Source: Pseudomonas aestuarii (GTDB lineage Bacteria; Pseudomonadota; Gammaproteobacteria; Pseudomonadales; Pseudomonadaceae). From it: a stretch of 64,000 nucleotides of DNA. Position numbers and translations under genes: made by a program. Location of the stretch: contig NZ_JAQJZJ010000005.1 of assembly GCF_027988105.1 (NCBI RefSeq), positions 310,001 to 374,000 on the forward strand. The letters run 5' to 3'. Below are positions 9,282 through 17,499 of the stretch, piece after piece; position 1 is the first letter of the stretch; each line of letters begins with the position of its first letter. The notes beneath the pieces are model-generated. The model saw only the letters and a program-made list of their open reading frames with translations, had not been told where the DNA came from and did not search any database.

Positions 9282-9659
9282 TCAGCTGGTGCGCCAGGTG
9301 ATTTCCTCGACGCCATCGGCGCTGATGCGCATCCAGCGATCGGCTTGTTCGACGTTTTCTTCTTCCTGCCAGCTACCCGGAGCGCAGCGCACTTCGACGC
9401 CGAGCGCGGCAAAGGCTGCCTGGGCGCAGGTCAGGTCGTCTGCCCAGGGTGTGGCGGCGCTTTCCAGGTAGAGGCTATGCCACTTGCCGACGGCTTTCGG
9501 CAGCCAGGTCACCGGCACATCGCCGGCCAGGCACTTGAAGGTCTGGCCTTTCTGCTGCCAGGGCGTGCACGGGCCGAGCGCTTCGCTCAGCCAGGCGGCG
9601 ATGGCGTGGTGGTCGGCATCTTTCAGGTAAATCTCGATATCCGGTTGGCGCATGGTCAT
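9282..9659 (-). CDS. Conserved hypothetical protein, 125 aa
   Basis: This small soluble acidic protein has no signal peptide, membrane segment or motif I recognise. It contains a Trp-rich centre (WQQKGQTFKC, VTWLPKAVGKWHSLYL) and conserved-looking Cys residues. Two in-frame ATGs, at 9659 and 9653, are both possible: AGGA lies 4 bp before the first and 10 bp before the second. The gene starts 15 bp after the rlmA stop on the same strand, so it is probably co-transcribed with rlmA. I judge it a real gene from its position and codon use; I propose no function. Confidence 0.7.
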   Translation of the reverse strand: MTMRQPDIEIYLKDADHHAIAAWLSEALGPCTPWQQKGQTFKCLAGDVPVTWLPKAVGKWHSLYLESAATPWADDLTCAQAAFAALGVEVRCAPGSWQEEENVEQADRWMRISADGVEEITWRTS

Positions 9660-9674
9660 CTGTTCCTGGGGAGC

Positions 9675-10478
9675 CTAAATTTTTTCGATCCAATCGTAGC
9701 GTATGGCAACCGTCACCTCTAAAGGTTCGGCGATCACCGCGGCGCGCCGTTCGGCGCTGGCGCGCCAGCCGTGGGGCGTCATCGCCAGCAGGTCGGCGCG
9801 GGCCTCGCTGCTGCTCAGTTGCAGCGTGAAGCTCAGGGTTTCGCTGTGGGCCAGGCGCATGCCTTCGGGGATCAGCTCGAGGTGCTTCTGGTCGTCGTAA
9901 TTGCGGACTTCGTCATACAGCTTGTGCCGCAGTTGCATCAGGTGTTCACGGGTCGGGCCCATGCGCAGCAGGCCGCCGCCGGGGGCGAGCAGGCGTTTGG
10001 CTTCCGCCCAGTCGAGCGGGCTGAATACGCTGGCGAGCAGTTGGCAACTGGCGTCAGCCAGCGGCACCCGGGCCATGCTGGCGACCAGCCAGGTCAGCTG
10101 CGGCGAACGTTTGCAGCCACGCTTGATCGCTTCGCGGGAGATATCCAGGGCATAACCGTCGGCATCGGGCAGGGCGTCGGCCAGCTGTGCGCTGTAATAA
10201 CCCTCGCCGCAGCCGACATCCAGCCAGCGCGCCGGCGCGTAGCCCGCGGCCAGCTCGGCCAGGCGTTTGGCCAGCGGCGCATAGTGGCCGCCATCGAGAA
10301 AGCGTCGGCGTGCCTCGACCATGGCGGCGTTGTCGCCGGGGTCGCGGCTGTTCTTGTGCTGCACCGGCAGCAGGTTCAGGTAGCCCTGACGCGCGCGGTC
10401 GAAACGATGCCCGGCCGGGCAGACCACGCCGTTGTCGACGGCGCTCAAGGCACCTTGGCAGAGGGGGCAGGTCAGCAT
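9675..10478 (-). CDS. rlmA: 23S rRNA (guanine-745-N1)-methyltransferase
   Basis: RlmA methylates N1 of G745 in 23S rRNA helix 35. The 267-aa protein begins with a zinc site C4-x2-C7 ... C20-x3-H24, matching the CxxC/C/H site of RlmA(I), followed by a class I SAM-methyltransferase domain with motif I LDVGCGEG at residues 86-93. The start is set at 10478, because the zinc site must lie at the extreme N-terminus; 11 extra in-frame residues upstream are not family-like. It probably forms a small operon with the downstream 125-aa gene. Confidence 0.92.
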   Translation of the reverse strand: MLTCPLCQGALSAVDNGVVCPAGHRFDRARQGYLNLLPVQHKNSRDPGDNAAMVEARRRFLDGGHYAPLAKRLAELAAGYAPARWLDVGCGEGYYSAQLADALPDADGYALDISREAIKRGCKRSPQLTWLVASMARVPLADASCQLLASVFSPLDWAEAKRLLAPGGGLLRMGPTREHLMQLRHKLYDEVRNYDDQKHLELIPEGMRLAHSETLSFTLQLSSSEARADLLAMTPHGWRASAERRAAVIAEPLEVTVAIRYDWIEKI

Positions 10479-10624
10479 GCGAAAAATCCGTGGAAATGTC
10501 GTAGCGAGCAACCCGAGAGCAAGGCGGACGGAACGCAGCGACGAGACATATCAGTTAGATAGGCGAGGAGCGAGTACCGCCCAACGCAGCTATCGGTGTG
10601 CGCAGTAGACATAGTCATGGATTT
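10479..10624. other. rlmA-dapE gap, 146 bp
   Basis: This stretch holds a GC-rich low-complexity sequence with GAGCAAGGCGGACGGAACGC and AGCGACGAGACAT elements of the sort often repeated between genes in pseudomonads. I saw no clear promoter and no T-tract terminator for dapE. Repeat status within this window is not demonstrated. Confidence 0.3.
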
Positions 10625-11779
10625 TCAGGCGAGCAGCTTGACGAGGGTCTGATAGTAGATCTCGGTCAGTACCTCCAGATCGCTGGCCAGCACGCGCTCG
10701 TTGATCTGGTGGATGGTGGCGTTGACCGGGCCGAGTTCGACCACCTGGGTGCCGAGGGTGGCGATAAAGCGTCCATCGGAGGTGCCGCCGCTGGTCGAAG
10801 GCTGGGTCTCGCGACCGGTCACGCTCTTGATGCTGGCGGCCACGGCGTCGAGCAGGGCGCCGGGTTCGGTGAGGAACGGCAGGCCGGACAAGGCCCACTC
10901 CACGTGATAGTCCAGGCCGTGCTTGTCGAGGATCGCGTTGACCCTGTGCTGCAGGCCTTCGACCGTGGATTCGGTGGAGAACCGGAAGTTGAAGATCGCC
11001 TGCAGTTCACCCGGGATCACGTTGGTGGTGCCGGTGCCGGCATTCAGGTTGGAGACCTGGAAGCTGGTCGGCGGGAAGAAGGCGTTGCCGTTGTCCCAGT
11101 GCTCGCTGGCCATCTCGGCCAGTGCCGGGGCGGCCAGGTGGATCGGGTTCTTGGCCAGGTGCGGGTAGGCCACATGGCCCTGCACGCCGCGCACCGTGAG
11201 CTTGGCGCCGAGCGAGCCGCGGCGACCGTTCTTGACCGTATCGCCAACCAGCGAGGTGCTCGACGGCTCGCCGACGATGCACCAGTCCAGGCGTTCGCCC
11301 CGCGCGGCCAGGCGCTCGACCACGGCCTTGGTGCCGTGCTGGGCCGGGCCTTCTTCGTCGCTGGTGATCAGGAAGGCGATGCGGCCCTTATGCAGCGGGT
11401 GGTCGGCGACGAAGCGCTCGACGGCGATGATCATCGAGGCCAGGCTGCCCTTCATGTCGGCTGCGCCGCGCCCGCAGAGCATGCCCTGCTCGTCGATCAG
11501 GGCGTCGAACGGCTGATGCTGCCAGGCCTGCAGCGGGCCGGTCGGCACCACGTCGGTGTGCCCGGCGAAGCACAGCACCGGACCATCCTGCTGGCCATGG
11601 CTGGCCCAGAAGTTATCCACTTCCTCGATGCGCATGGCTTCGATCTGGAAACCCAGGGCGTCGAGGCGGCGCATCATCAGCTCCTGGCAGCCTTCGTCGA
11701 CCGGGGTGACGGACGGGCGGCGAATCAGGTCGCAGGCGAGTTCCAGGGTGGGCGTCAGGGTCGGGGCGGGGGCAGTCAT
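10625..11779 (-). CDS. dapE: Succinyl-diaminopimelate desuccinylase
   Basis: DapE removes succinate from N-succinyl-L,L-diaminopimelate in the lysine/peptidoglycan precursor pathway. The 384-aa M20 metallopeptidase shows the dinuclear zinc site: H74 and D76 (FAGHTDVVP), D108 (GRGAADMKG), and E142-E143 in TSDEEG, E142 being the expected general base. The length fits bacterial DapE. It lies in the same window as, but about 6 kb from, the dapD/dapC cluster on the same strand, separated by ndvB, tcdA and csdAE. Confidence 0.96.
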   Translation of the reverse strand: MTAPAPTLTPTLELACDLIRRPSVTPVDEGCQELMMRRLDALGFQIEAMRIEEVDNFWASHGQQDGPVLCFAGHTDVVPTGPLQAWQHQPFDALIDEQGMLCGRGAADMKGSLASMIIAVERFVADHPLHKGRIAFLITSDEEGPAQHGTKAVVERLAARGERLDWCIVGEPSSTSLVGDTVKNGRRGSLGAKLTVRGVQGHVAYPHLAKNPIHLAAPALAEMASEHWDNGNAFFPPTSFQVSNLNAGTGTTNVIPGELQAIFNFRFSTESTVEGLQHRVNAILDKHGLDYHVEWALSGLPFLTEPGALLDAVAASIKSVTGRETQPSTSGGTSDGRFIATLGTQVVELGPVNATIHQINERVLASDLEVLTEIYYQTLVKLLA

Positions 11780-11820
11780 TGCGGCTCCAGAGCGGCGTCA
11801 AGCGGAAAGGCCGCCATCTT

Positions 11821-11849
11821 AAAGCAAAACGGCGGCCCTTGGCCGCCGT
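11821..11849 (-). terminator. Intrinsic terminator of ndvB
   Basis: On the minus strand ACGGCGGCC (read from 11849) pairs with GGCCGCCGT around a 3-nt loop and is followed by TTTTGCTTT. It starts 22 bp beyond the stop codon of the GT2/GH17 gene and separates it from dapE. Confidence 0.8.
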
Positions 11850-11871
11850 CAGGCTGTTTCCCGATTAATGT

Positions 11872-14466
11872 TCAGACCCTGGCCGGTTGCTCGAGCGACT
11901 GCGGCTGGGGGGCTGGCAGCGACGACAGCAGGGCCATGATCAGGGCCGCCAGGTAGGGCAGCGATTGCACCAGCAGCATGGCCACCCAGAACTTCACGTC
12001 CGGGCTGGGCATGCCCTGGACCAAGGCAATGCCGGCGGCGGCGCCCCACAGCAGGAACAGGATGAACACCTCTTCGCGGGCCTCTGCCAGGGCCAGTAGC
12101 AGGCCGTGCTGGCTGCGCATCTTCGGCGTACGGAAGAACGGGATGCTGCTGGTGAACAGGCCGTACAGCACCGCCTTGGCAATGGTGTGCGACAGGGCCA
12201 GGCCGGCCAGGGCAGCGCTGAAGGCGTCGCTCAGGGTCACCCTGACTGCGCGGCGGTAGAGGAACAGGATCTTGCCCAGCTTGAACAGGAACAGCGCCAG
12301 GGGCGGAATGGCGAAGATCAGCAACGGCGGGTCGACACGGTTGGGCACTATGATCATCGCCGCCGACCAGAGCAGCGCGCCGACGGTGAAGAAGATGTTC
12401 AGGCCGTCGGCGATCCACGGCAGCCAGCCGGCGATGAAGTGGTAGCGCTGGCCGCGGGTCAGTTCGCTGGCCTTGCCCAGCAGCAGGCTGGCGGCGTGAC
12501 GCTTGATGATCTGGATGGCGCCATAGGCCCAGCGGAAGCGCTGCTTCTTGAAGTCGATGAAGGTGTCGGGCATCAGGCCCTTGCCGTAGCTGTCCTCCGA
12601 GTAGGCGGCGGACAGGCCCTTCTCGAAGACCCGCAGGCCCAACTCGGCATCTTCGGTGATGCACCAGTCGGCCCATTTCAGCTCGTCGAGCACCGCGCGG
12701 CGGGTCATGGTCATGGTGCCGTGCTGGATGATCGCGTCGCGCTCGTTGCGGGTGATCATGCCGATGTGGAAGAAGCCCTTGTATTCCGCATAGCAGAGCT
12801 TCTTGAACAGCGATTGCTGCTGGTCGCGGTAGTCCTGTGGGGACTGCACCACGGCGATCCGTGGGTCGGCGAAGTGCGGCACCATGTGCTTGAGCCAGTT
12901 ACGGTCGACGCAATAGTCCGAGTCGATTACTGCAATCACCTCGGCATCGGCGGCGGTGTACTGCATCACGTGGTTCAGCGCGCCGCCCTTGAAGCCAGCC
13001 AGCGGTGCGACATGGAAGAAGCGGAAGCGCGGGCCAAGGCTGGCGCAATGGGCCTGCACGGGCTGCCATATCGCCGGGTCTCGGGTGTTGTTGTCGATCA
13101 CCAGGACTTCGAAGTCCGGGTAGTCTAGGCGGGCCAGGGCGTCGAGGGTCTGTTTGACCATCTCCGGCGGCTCGTTGTAGCAGGGCACGTGCACCGACAC
13201 CTTGGGCCGGTAGGCCTGCTCGGCGATGACCGGGCGGAACGGCCGGCGACGGTCGTGCATCCACACCGCCTCGGCCAGTTCGTGGGCCTCGGTGAGCAGC
13301 ACGATGAACACGCCAAGTGCGCCCAGGCCGAGCAGGCCGCCCACGGTCAGGCTGAACCAGGTGCTGTACTGCAAGCTGTAGTCGTAGGCGATCCACACCA
13401 GCAGCGAGCCGCCGGCGAAGGCAACGAAGGTCAGGAAGGTGCGGCCGCGCTGGCGCAGGGCGCTGCTGTCGATCAGCAGCAGGGCCAACGCCAGCAGCGC
13501 CAGGACCACCGAAGCGACCGCCAGCAGGCGCCAGGCGGGAATTGCCACCACCGGGCCCTCGAAGGCGAACTTGGCTTGCCGTTCCAGGTTGTAGACGCCC
13601 CAATAGGCGCCGACTGCGCCTTCCTCGGCGGTCTTCCACGGCTGGTCGAAGGCTTCGACGACAAAGTAGTTGTATCCCTTGGCGTTGAGGGTGTTGACCA
13701 GGGTGCGCAGGTAGATGGCCTGGTTGGCCGGCGAGGCATCGGCGCCGCCGCGCATGCGGCCGTTGCTCGGCCAGCCGACCTCGGACAACAGCAGCGGTTT
13801 CTTCGGGAACAGGCGCTTGAGGCTCTTCGCCCGGTCAAGCACGAACTGCACCGACTTATCCATCGGCATGAATTCCCAATAGGGCAGCACGTGGGCGGCG
13901 ATCAGGTCGACATGCCTGGCCAGCTGGGGGTTATCCTCCCAACTGTGCCACTGTTCGGAGGTGGTCACCGGGACCTTGACCGCGGCGCGCACCCGGTCCA
14001 GGTAGGCACTCAGTTGCTCGACGCTGACCTCGCGGCGGAACAGCGCCTCGTTGCCCACCACCACGCGGATCACGCTGCGCTCGCGCTTGGCCAGCTCGAT
14101 GGCCTTGGCGATCTCGCGTTCGTTGCGTTGCAGGTCGCGGCTGATCCACACCCCGAGGGTGACGCGCAGGCCGAACTCCTCGGCCAGGCGCGGAATATCG
14201 GCCAGGGTGCCTTCCACCGAGTAGGTGCGAATATTGTCGGTCTGGCTGCTGAGCAACTCCAGGTCGGCGCGGATCTGCGCATCGCTCGGGTAGCTGCCGT
14301 GCTGGGGGGCCTGGCCCGCACGGAAGGGCGAGAAGGAGTAGCCGGCAATCTGCTCCGGCCAATCCGGCGCGCTCACCGGCCGGTTGACCAGCGCCCAGAG
14401 GCCGGCGCACAGCGCGGCGATCGTCAAGACCACGACGAGGTTGAGTCCAAGTTTGCGCGAAGGCAT
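11872..14466 (-). CDS. ndvB: Bifunctional GH17/GT2 beta-glucan enzyme, NdvB-like
   Basis: This 864-aa membrane protein combines two enzymes. Residues about 40-290 form a periplasmic GH17-type domain with acid/base E140 (VGNEALF) and nucleophile E229 (LLSEVGWPS). Membrane helices (about 312-332, 345-362, 372-392) lead to a cytoplasmic family 2 glycosyltransferase with D515-D517 (VIDSDY), T604-E-D606 and QRFRW at 642-646, then several C-terminal helices. This matches P. aeruginosa NdvB (about 862 aa), which makes cyclic or branched beta-1,3-glucans tied to biofilm antibiotic tolerance; its GH17 domain acts as a glucan transglycosylase. Here the UDP-glucose-dependent polymerase and the periplasmic remodelling domain sit on one chain. 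It is followed by a terminator. Confidence 0.9.
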   Translation of the reverse strand: MPSRKLGLNLVVVLTIAALCAGLWALVNRPVSAPDWPEQIAGYSFSPFRAGQAPQHGSYPSDAQIRADLELLSSQTDNIRTYSVEGTLADIPRLAEEFGLRVTLGVWISRDLQRNEREIAKAIELAKRERSVIRVVVGNEALFRREVSVEQLSAYLDRVRAAVKVPVTTSEQWHSWEDNPQLARHVDLIAAHVLPYWEFMPMDKSVQFVLDRAKSLKRLFPKKPLLLSEVGWPSNGRMRGGADASPANQAIYLRTLVNTLNAKGYNYFVVEAFDQPWKTAEEGAVGAYWGVYNLERQAKFAFEGPVVAIPAWRLLAVASVVLALLALALLLIDSSALRQRGRTFLTFVAFAGGSLLVWIAYDYSLQYSTWFSLTVGGLLGLGALGVFIVLLTEAHELAEAVWMHDRRRPFRPVIAEQAYRPKVSVHVPCYNEPPEMVKQTLDALARLDYPDFEVLVIDNNTRDPAIWQPVQAHCASLGPRFRFFHVAPLAGFKGGALNHVMQYTAADAEVIAVIDSDYCVDRNWLKHMVPHFADPRIAVVQSPQDYRDQQQSLFKKLCYAEYKGFFHIGMITRNERDAIIQHGTMTMTRRAVLDELKWADWCITEDAELGLRVFEKGLSAAYSEDSYGKGLMPDTFIDFKKQRFRWAYGAIQIIKRHAASLLLGKASELTRGQRYHFIAGWLPWIADGLNIFFTVGALLWSAAMIIVPNRVDPPLLIFAIPPLALFLFKLGKILFLYRRAVRVTLSDAFSAALAGLALSHTIAKAVLYGLFTSSIPFFRTPKMRSQHGLLLALAEAREEVFILFLLWGAAAGIALVQGMPSPDVKFWVAMLLVQSLPYLAALIMALLSSLPAPQPQSLEQPARV

Positions 14467-14698
14467 AGCGTTTCAAGTTCCGAAGAGGGGAACGGGGAGG
14501 AACCGGCGAACGCCGGGTGGCGCGCATCCTACTCTCCGCTCGAACGCCTGTATAGCACCCGCAGACCCCGTGTTTCGGGGGCTGTGGGCGCCTGGGCGTT
14601 AAAGTTCAACGGCAGTGCGAAAGTTCGCCTGGGGCGAACGAGGCGCTGCGGGCGTGCCGGATCGTCGGCCGAATTGATGCCTGGGGCAAAAGTCGGTC

Positions 14699-14727
14699 TT
14701 GGGTGGCGGCCACGGGCTTCCTATAAT
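14699..14727 (+). promoter_or_regulatory. Sigma-70 promoter of tcdA
   Basis: TTGGGT (14699-14704), a 17-bp spacer and a perfect TATAAT (14722-14727) lie 35 bp before the tcdA start codon. This is the best consensus promoter in the divergent ndvB/tcdA gap (14467-14762), which otherwise shows no features. Confidence 0.65.
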
Positions 14728-14762
14728 GCGCGCCTGCCCCATCCCGGGCGCGAGGTGATGAT

Positions 14763-15575
14763 ATGCCGCTCGACGAACAACGCTTTGCTGGAATTGCCCG
14801 CCTGTACGGTCGCGAGGGCGCCGAACGGCTTGCCGCGGCGCATGTCGCGGTGGTCGGCATTGGCGGTGTCGGTTCCTGGGCGGCCGAGGCGCTGGCGCGC
14901 TCGGGGGTCGGCGAGATCTCGCTGTTCGACCTGGACGATGTCTGCGTCAGCAACACCAACCGGCAGATCCAGGCGTTGGATGGCACGGTCGGCCAGGCCA
15001 AGGTCGAGGTGATGGCGGCGCGCATCCGCGCGATCAATCCGGCCTGCGTGGTGCACGCGGTGGCGGACTTCGTCACCCGCGAGAGCATGGCCGAGTACAT
15101 TACCGAACAACTCGACGCGGTGATCGACTGCATCGACAGCGTCAACGCCAAGGCGGCGCTGATTGCCTGGTGCAAGCGGCGCAAGATCCAGGTGGTGACC
15201 ACCGGTGGCGCCGGCGGGCAGATCGACCCGACGCAGATCCAGGTCAGCGACCTGAACAAGACCTGGAACGATCCGCTGGCCGCCAAGGTGCGCTCGACCC
15301 TGCGCCGCGACTACAATTTCTCGCGCACGCCGGGGCGCAACTACAGCGTGCCCTGCGTGTTCTCCACCGAGCAACTGCGCTACCCCAAGCCGGACGGCAG
15401 CGTGTGCCAGTACAAGGGCTTCGTCGGCGAAGGGGTCAAGCTCGACTGCGCTGGCGGTTTCGGCGCGGCGATGATGGTCACCGCGAGCTTCGGCATGGTC
15501 GCTGTGGCCAAGACCGTGGAAAAGCTGGTGGCCGGCGCGCGCAGGCCGGCCGAGCGCGTTTCGCATGTGGACTAG
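14763..15575 (+). CDS. tcdA: tRNA threonylcarbamoyladenosine dehydratase
   Basis: TcdA (CsdL/YgdL) is an E1-like enzyme that uses ATP to cyclise t6A37 of ANN-decoding tRNAs to ct6A. The 270-aa ThiF/HesA/MoeB-fold protein has the nucleotide loop GIGGVG at residues 32-37, followed by the acidic strand LFDLDDVCVSNTNRQ. A GAGGTGATG ribosome binding site precedes the ATG. It faces csdA-csdE across about 210 bp; in E. coli the CsdA-CsdE sulfur relay feeds this enzyme, so the convergent placement is functionally meaningful. Confidence 0.94.
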   Translation: MPLDEQRFAGIARLYGREGAERLAAAHVAVVGIGGVGSWAAEALARSGVGEISLFDLDDVCVSNTNRQIQALDGTVGQAKVEVMAARIRAINPACVVHAVADFVTRESMAEYITEQLDAVIDCIDSVNAKAALIAWCKRRKIQVVTTGGAGGQIDPTQIQVSDLNKTWNDPLAAKVRSTLRRDYNFSRTPGRNYSVPCVFSTEQLRYPKPDGSVCQYKGFVGEGVKLDCAGGFGAAMMVTASFGMVAVAKTVEKLVAGARRPAERVSHVD

Positions 15576-15785
15576 TGGCCTCTACGGTTGGTGAATGCCG
15601 TTCGCAGGTTTGCCCCTTGTCCGTGGGGTGGGGGCGAAACCTCTGCCGTGCACCTCGACGCAGTACTCTGGCAGCCCTGCGGGCTGCATTCAACGCAGGG
15701 CGCGCGCCACAAGGTGGCGGATCGGCTTGAAACAGGCAATCAACGATTTAATCGATAGGCTCGCTAGATCCTCGGCGTCAGCGTG
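15576..15785. other. Convergent intergenic region tcdA / csdE
   Basis: This 210-bp gap between convergent genes has an imperfect inverted repeat (AGGTTTGCCCC at 15606-15616 versus GGGGCGAAACCT at 15631-15642) and a perfect 7-bp hairpin (GCAGCCC tgc GGGCTGC, 15671-15687). Neither carries a clear T-tract on either strand, so termination here is plausible but unproven. Confidence 0.35.
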
Positions 15786-16196
15786 CTAGCTGCGTTCCGT
15801 CAATTCGCGCATGCGCTGCAGCACGGCATTCAGGCCATTGCTGCGCGAGGGCGAGAGCTGGCGTGCCAGGCCGAGCTGGGCGAACCAGTCGGCCAGGTCG
15901 ATTGCAGCGAGATCCGCCCTGGTCAGGCCGTTGACCCGGGCCAGCAGCAGCGCCAGCAGCCCGCGCAGCAGGCGCGCATCGCTGCTGGCGCAAAACTGCC
16001 AGACCTGCCCCCGTTGTTCGGCGATCAGCCAGACCTGACTTTCGCAGCCGTGCACGCGATTGGCCTCGCAGCGCCCCGCGTCACTCAGCGCGGGCAGGCG
16101 TTCGCCCCACTGCATCAGCAAGCGCGCGCGCTGTTCCCAGCCGGGGCATTGAGCGAAGGCGGCGAGCGCCTGCTCGGCGCCGGCGGGCAGGCTCAT
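15786..16196 (-). CDS. csdE: SufE-family sulfur acceptor CsdE
   Basis: This 136-aa sulfur acceptor takes persulfide from the cysteine desulfurase. The active-site cysteine is C51 in HGCESQVW, the SufE/CsdE signature. An open frame continues far upstream, but the csdA stop overlaps the ATG at 16194-16196 by 4 bp (ATGA), and the SufE fold begins here with PAGAEQALAAF. Pairing with csdA and the nearby tcdA favours CsdE over SufE; no suf or isc genes are nearby. Confidence 0.9.
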   Translation of the reverse strand: MSLPAGAEQALAAFAQCPGWEQRARLLMQWGERLPALSDAGRCEANRVHGCESQVWLIAEQRGQVWQFCASSDARLLRGLLALLLARVNGLTRADLAAIDLADWFAQLGLARQLSPSRSNGLNAVLQRMRELTERS

Positions 16197-17398
16197 CGCA
16201 GCAGCTCCAGGGCCTGATCCAGGGCGGCGAAGAAACGCTGCAGATCCGCGCTGTCGTTGTACAGGCCCAGGGATACGCGGATCGCGCCGGCCAGGCCGAA
16301 GCTTTTCAGCAAGGGCATGGCGCAGTGATGACCGGCGCGCACGGCGATGCCCTGTTCGGTGAGCAGGTGGGCGAGGTCGGCATTGTGCACCCCCGCGACG
16401 ACGAAACTGGCCAGCGCGACGCTGGGCGCGCCCAGCAGGCGGATGCCGTCGCGCGCCGCCAGCCCGCTGAGCAGTTGGCCATGCAGCGCCGCTTCGTGGG
16501 CAGCCACGGCAGCCGCGTCCAGTGCGCTCAGATAGTCCAGGCTGGCGCCCAGGGCGATCACCCCGGCGATCGGTGGCGTACCGGCCTCGAAGCCCAGCGG
16601 TGCAGGACGAAACTCGGCGCACTGGTAATCCGCCACCCGCACCATTTCCCCGCCGAACTGCCAGTGCTTCAGACGCTGCAGTGCCGCTTTGCGGCCATAG
16701 AGCAAGCCCACGCCATCGGGGCCGTAGAGCTTGTGGCTGGAGCAGACGTAGAAGTCGCACCCCAGGGTCTCGACATCATGGCGGCCATGCACCACACCCT
16801 GGGCGCCATCGACCACGGTCAGCGCCCCCCGGGCTTGGCCCAGGGCGAGCAGCTCGGGCAGCGGCTGCCAGCAGCCGAGCACATTGGACAGCTGGCTGAG
16901 GGCCAATACCCGGGTGCGCGGGCCGATCAGGTCGGCCGCCTGTTCGAGGTCGATCAGGCCGCTGGCATCCAGCGGCAGAACGATCAGCTTGAGATGGCGG
17001 CGCAGGGCCAGCTGCTGCCAGGGGATTAGATTGGCGTGGTGTTCCAGGGCGCTGATGACAATTTCGTCACCGGCCTGCAGCTCATGCTCCAGGCCATAGG
17101 CCAGCAGATTGAACGCTTCGGTGGCGCTGCGGGTAAACAGGATCTGCGCCGAGTCTGGCGCATTCAGCCAGCGCGCGACCTTGTCACGGCTGCTTTCGAA
17201 GGCGCGGGTGGCCCGCTCGCCCGGCACATGCTGGGCACGGTGCACATTGGCCGCACCGCCCGCGTAGTAGCCGAGCAGGGCATCGAGCATGGCCTGCGGC
17301 TTTTGGGCGGTGGCGGCACTGTCCAGGTAGGTCTGGCCCTCGCCGTCGAGGGCCAGGATGCCGGGAAAGTCGGCACGCCATGGGGAGGGCAAAGACAT
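16193..17398 (-). CDS. csdA: Cysteine desulfurase CsdA
   Basis: This class V aminotransferase-fold PLP enzyme of 401 aa converts cysteine to alanine, leaving a persulfide. PLP Schiff-base lysine K223 lies in SSHKLYGPDG, and catalytic C359 in RAGHHCAMPLL, the group II (SufS/CsdA) loop. An AGGAA ribosome binding site sits before the ATG. It is coupled to csdE by ATGA. A long hairpin lies just upstream, between csdA and dapD. Confidence 0.95.
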   Translation of the reverse strand: MSLPSPWRADFPGILALDGEGQTYLDSAATAQKPQAMLDALLGYYAGGAANVHRAQHVPGERATRAFESSRDKVARWLNAPDSAQILFTRSATEAFNLLAYGLEHELQAGDEIVISALEHHANLIPWQQLALRRHLKLIVLPLDASGLIDLEQAADLIGPRTRVLALSQLSNVLGCWQPLPELLALGQARGALTVVDGAQGVVHGRHDVETLGCDFYVCSSHKLYGPDGVGLLYGRKAALQRLKHWQFGGEMVRVADYQCAEFRPAPLGFEAGTPPIAGVIALGASLDYLSALDAAAVAAHEAALHGQLLSGLAARDGIRLLGAPSVALASFVVAGVHNADLAHLLTEQGIAVRAGHHCAMPLLKSFGLAGAIRVSLGLYNDSADLQRFFAALDQALELLR

Positions 17399-17426
17399 TG
17401 CAGAGTTCCTGCGGGTGACGAGAACC

Positions 17427-17468
17427 GTAGATACCGTCTTGCCCGATGAGGGGCAAGGCGGTATCTAC
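17427..17468. repeat. 18-bp near-perfect hairpin between dapD and csdA
   Basis: The arms 17427-17444 and 17451-17468 are complementary over 18 bp with a single T-G wobble and a 6-nt loop. Neither strand has a following T-tract, so it is not a classic terminator. On the minus strand it lies 31 bp after the dapD stop and about 29 bp before the csdA start codon. Confidence 0.7.
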
Positions 17469-17499
17469 AAAACCTATGGCTTGCAGCTTGTGGCTGCGG

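Noticed and set aside
13189..15012. Open frame of 607 codons antisense to ndvB and running into tcdA
   Set aside because: It spans two well-supported genes on different strands plus their intergenic promoter region. The composition is low-complexity and shows no domain.
15786..16760. A 324-codon reading of csdE extending into csdA
   Set aside because: The extension overlaps the catalytic part of csdA. The SufE fold starts at the ATG at 16196, which overlaps the csdA stop in the usual ATGA manner.
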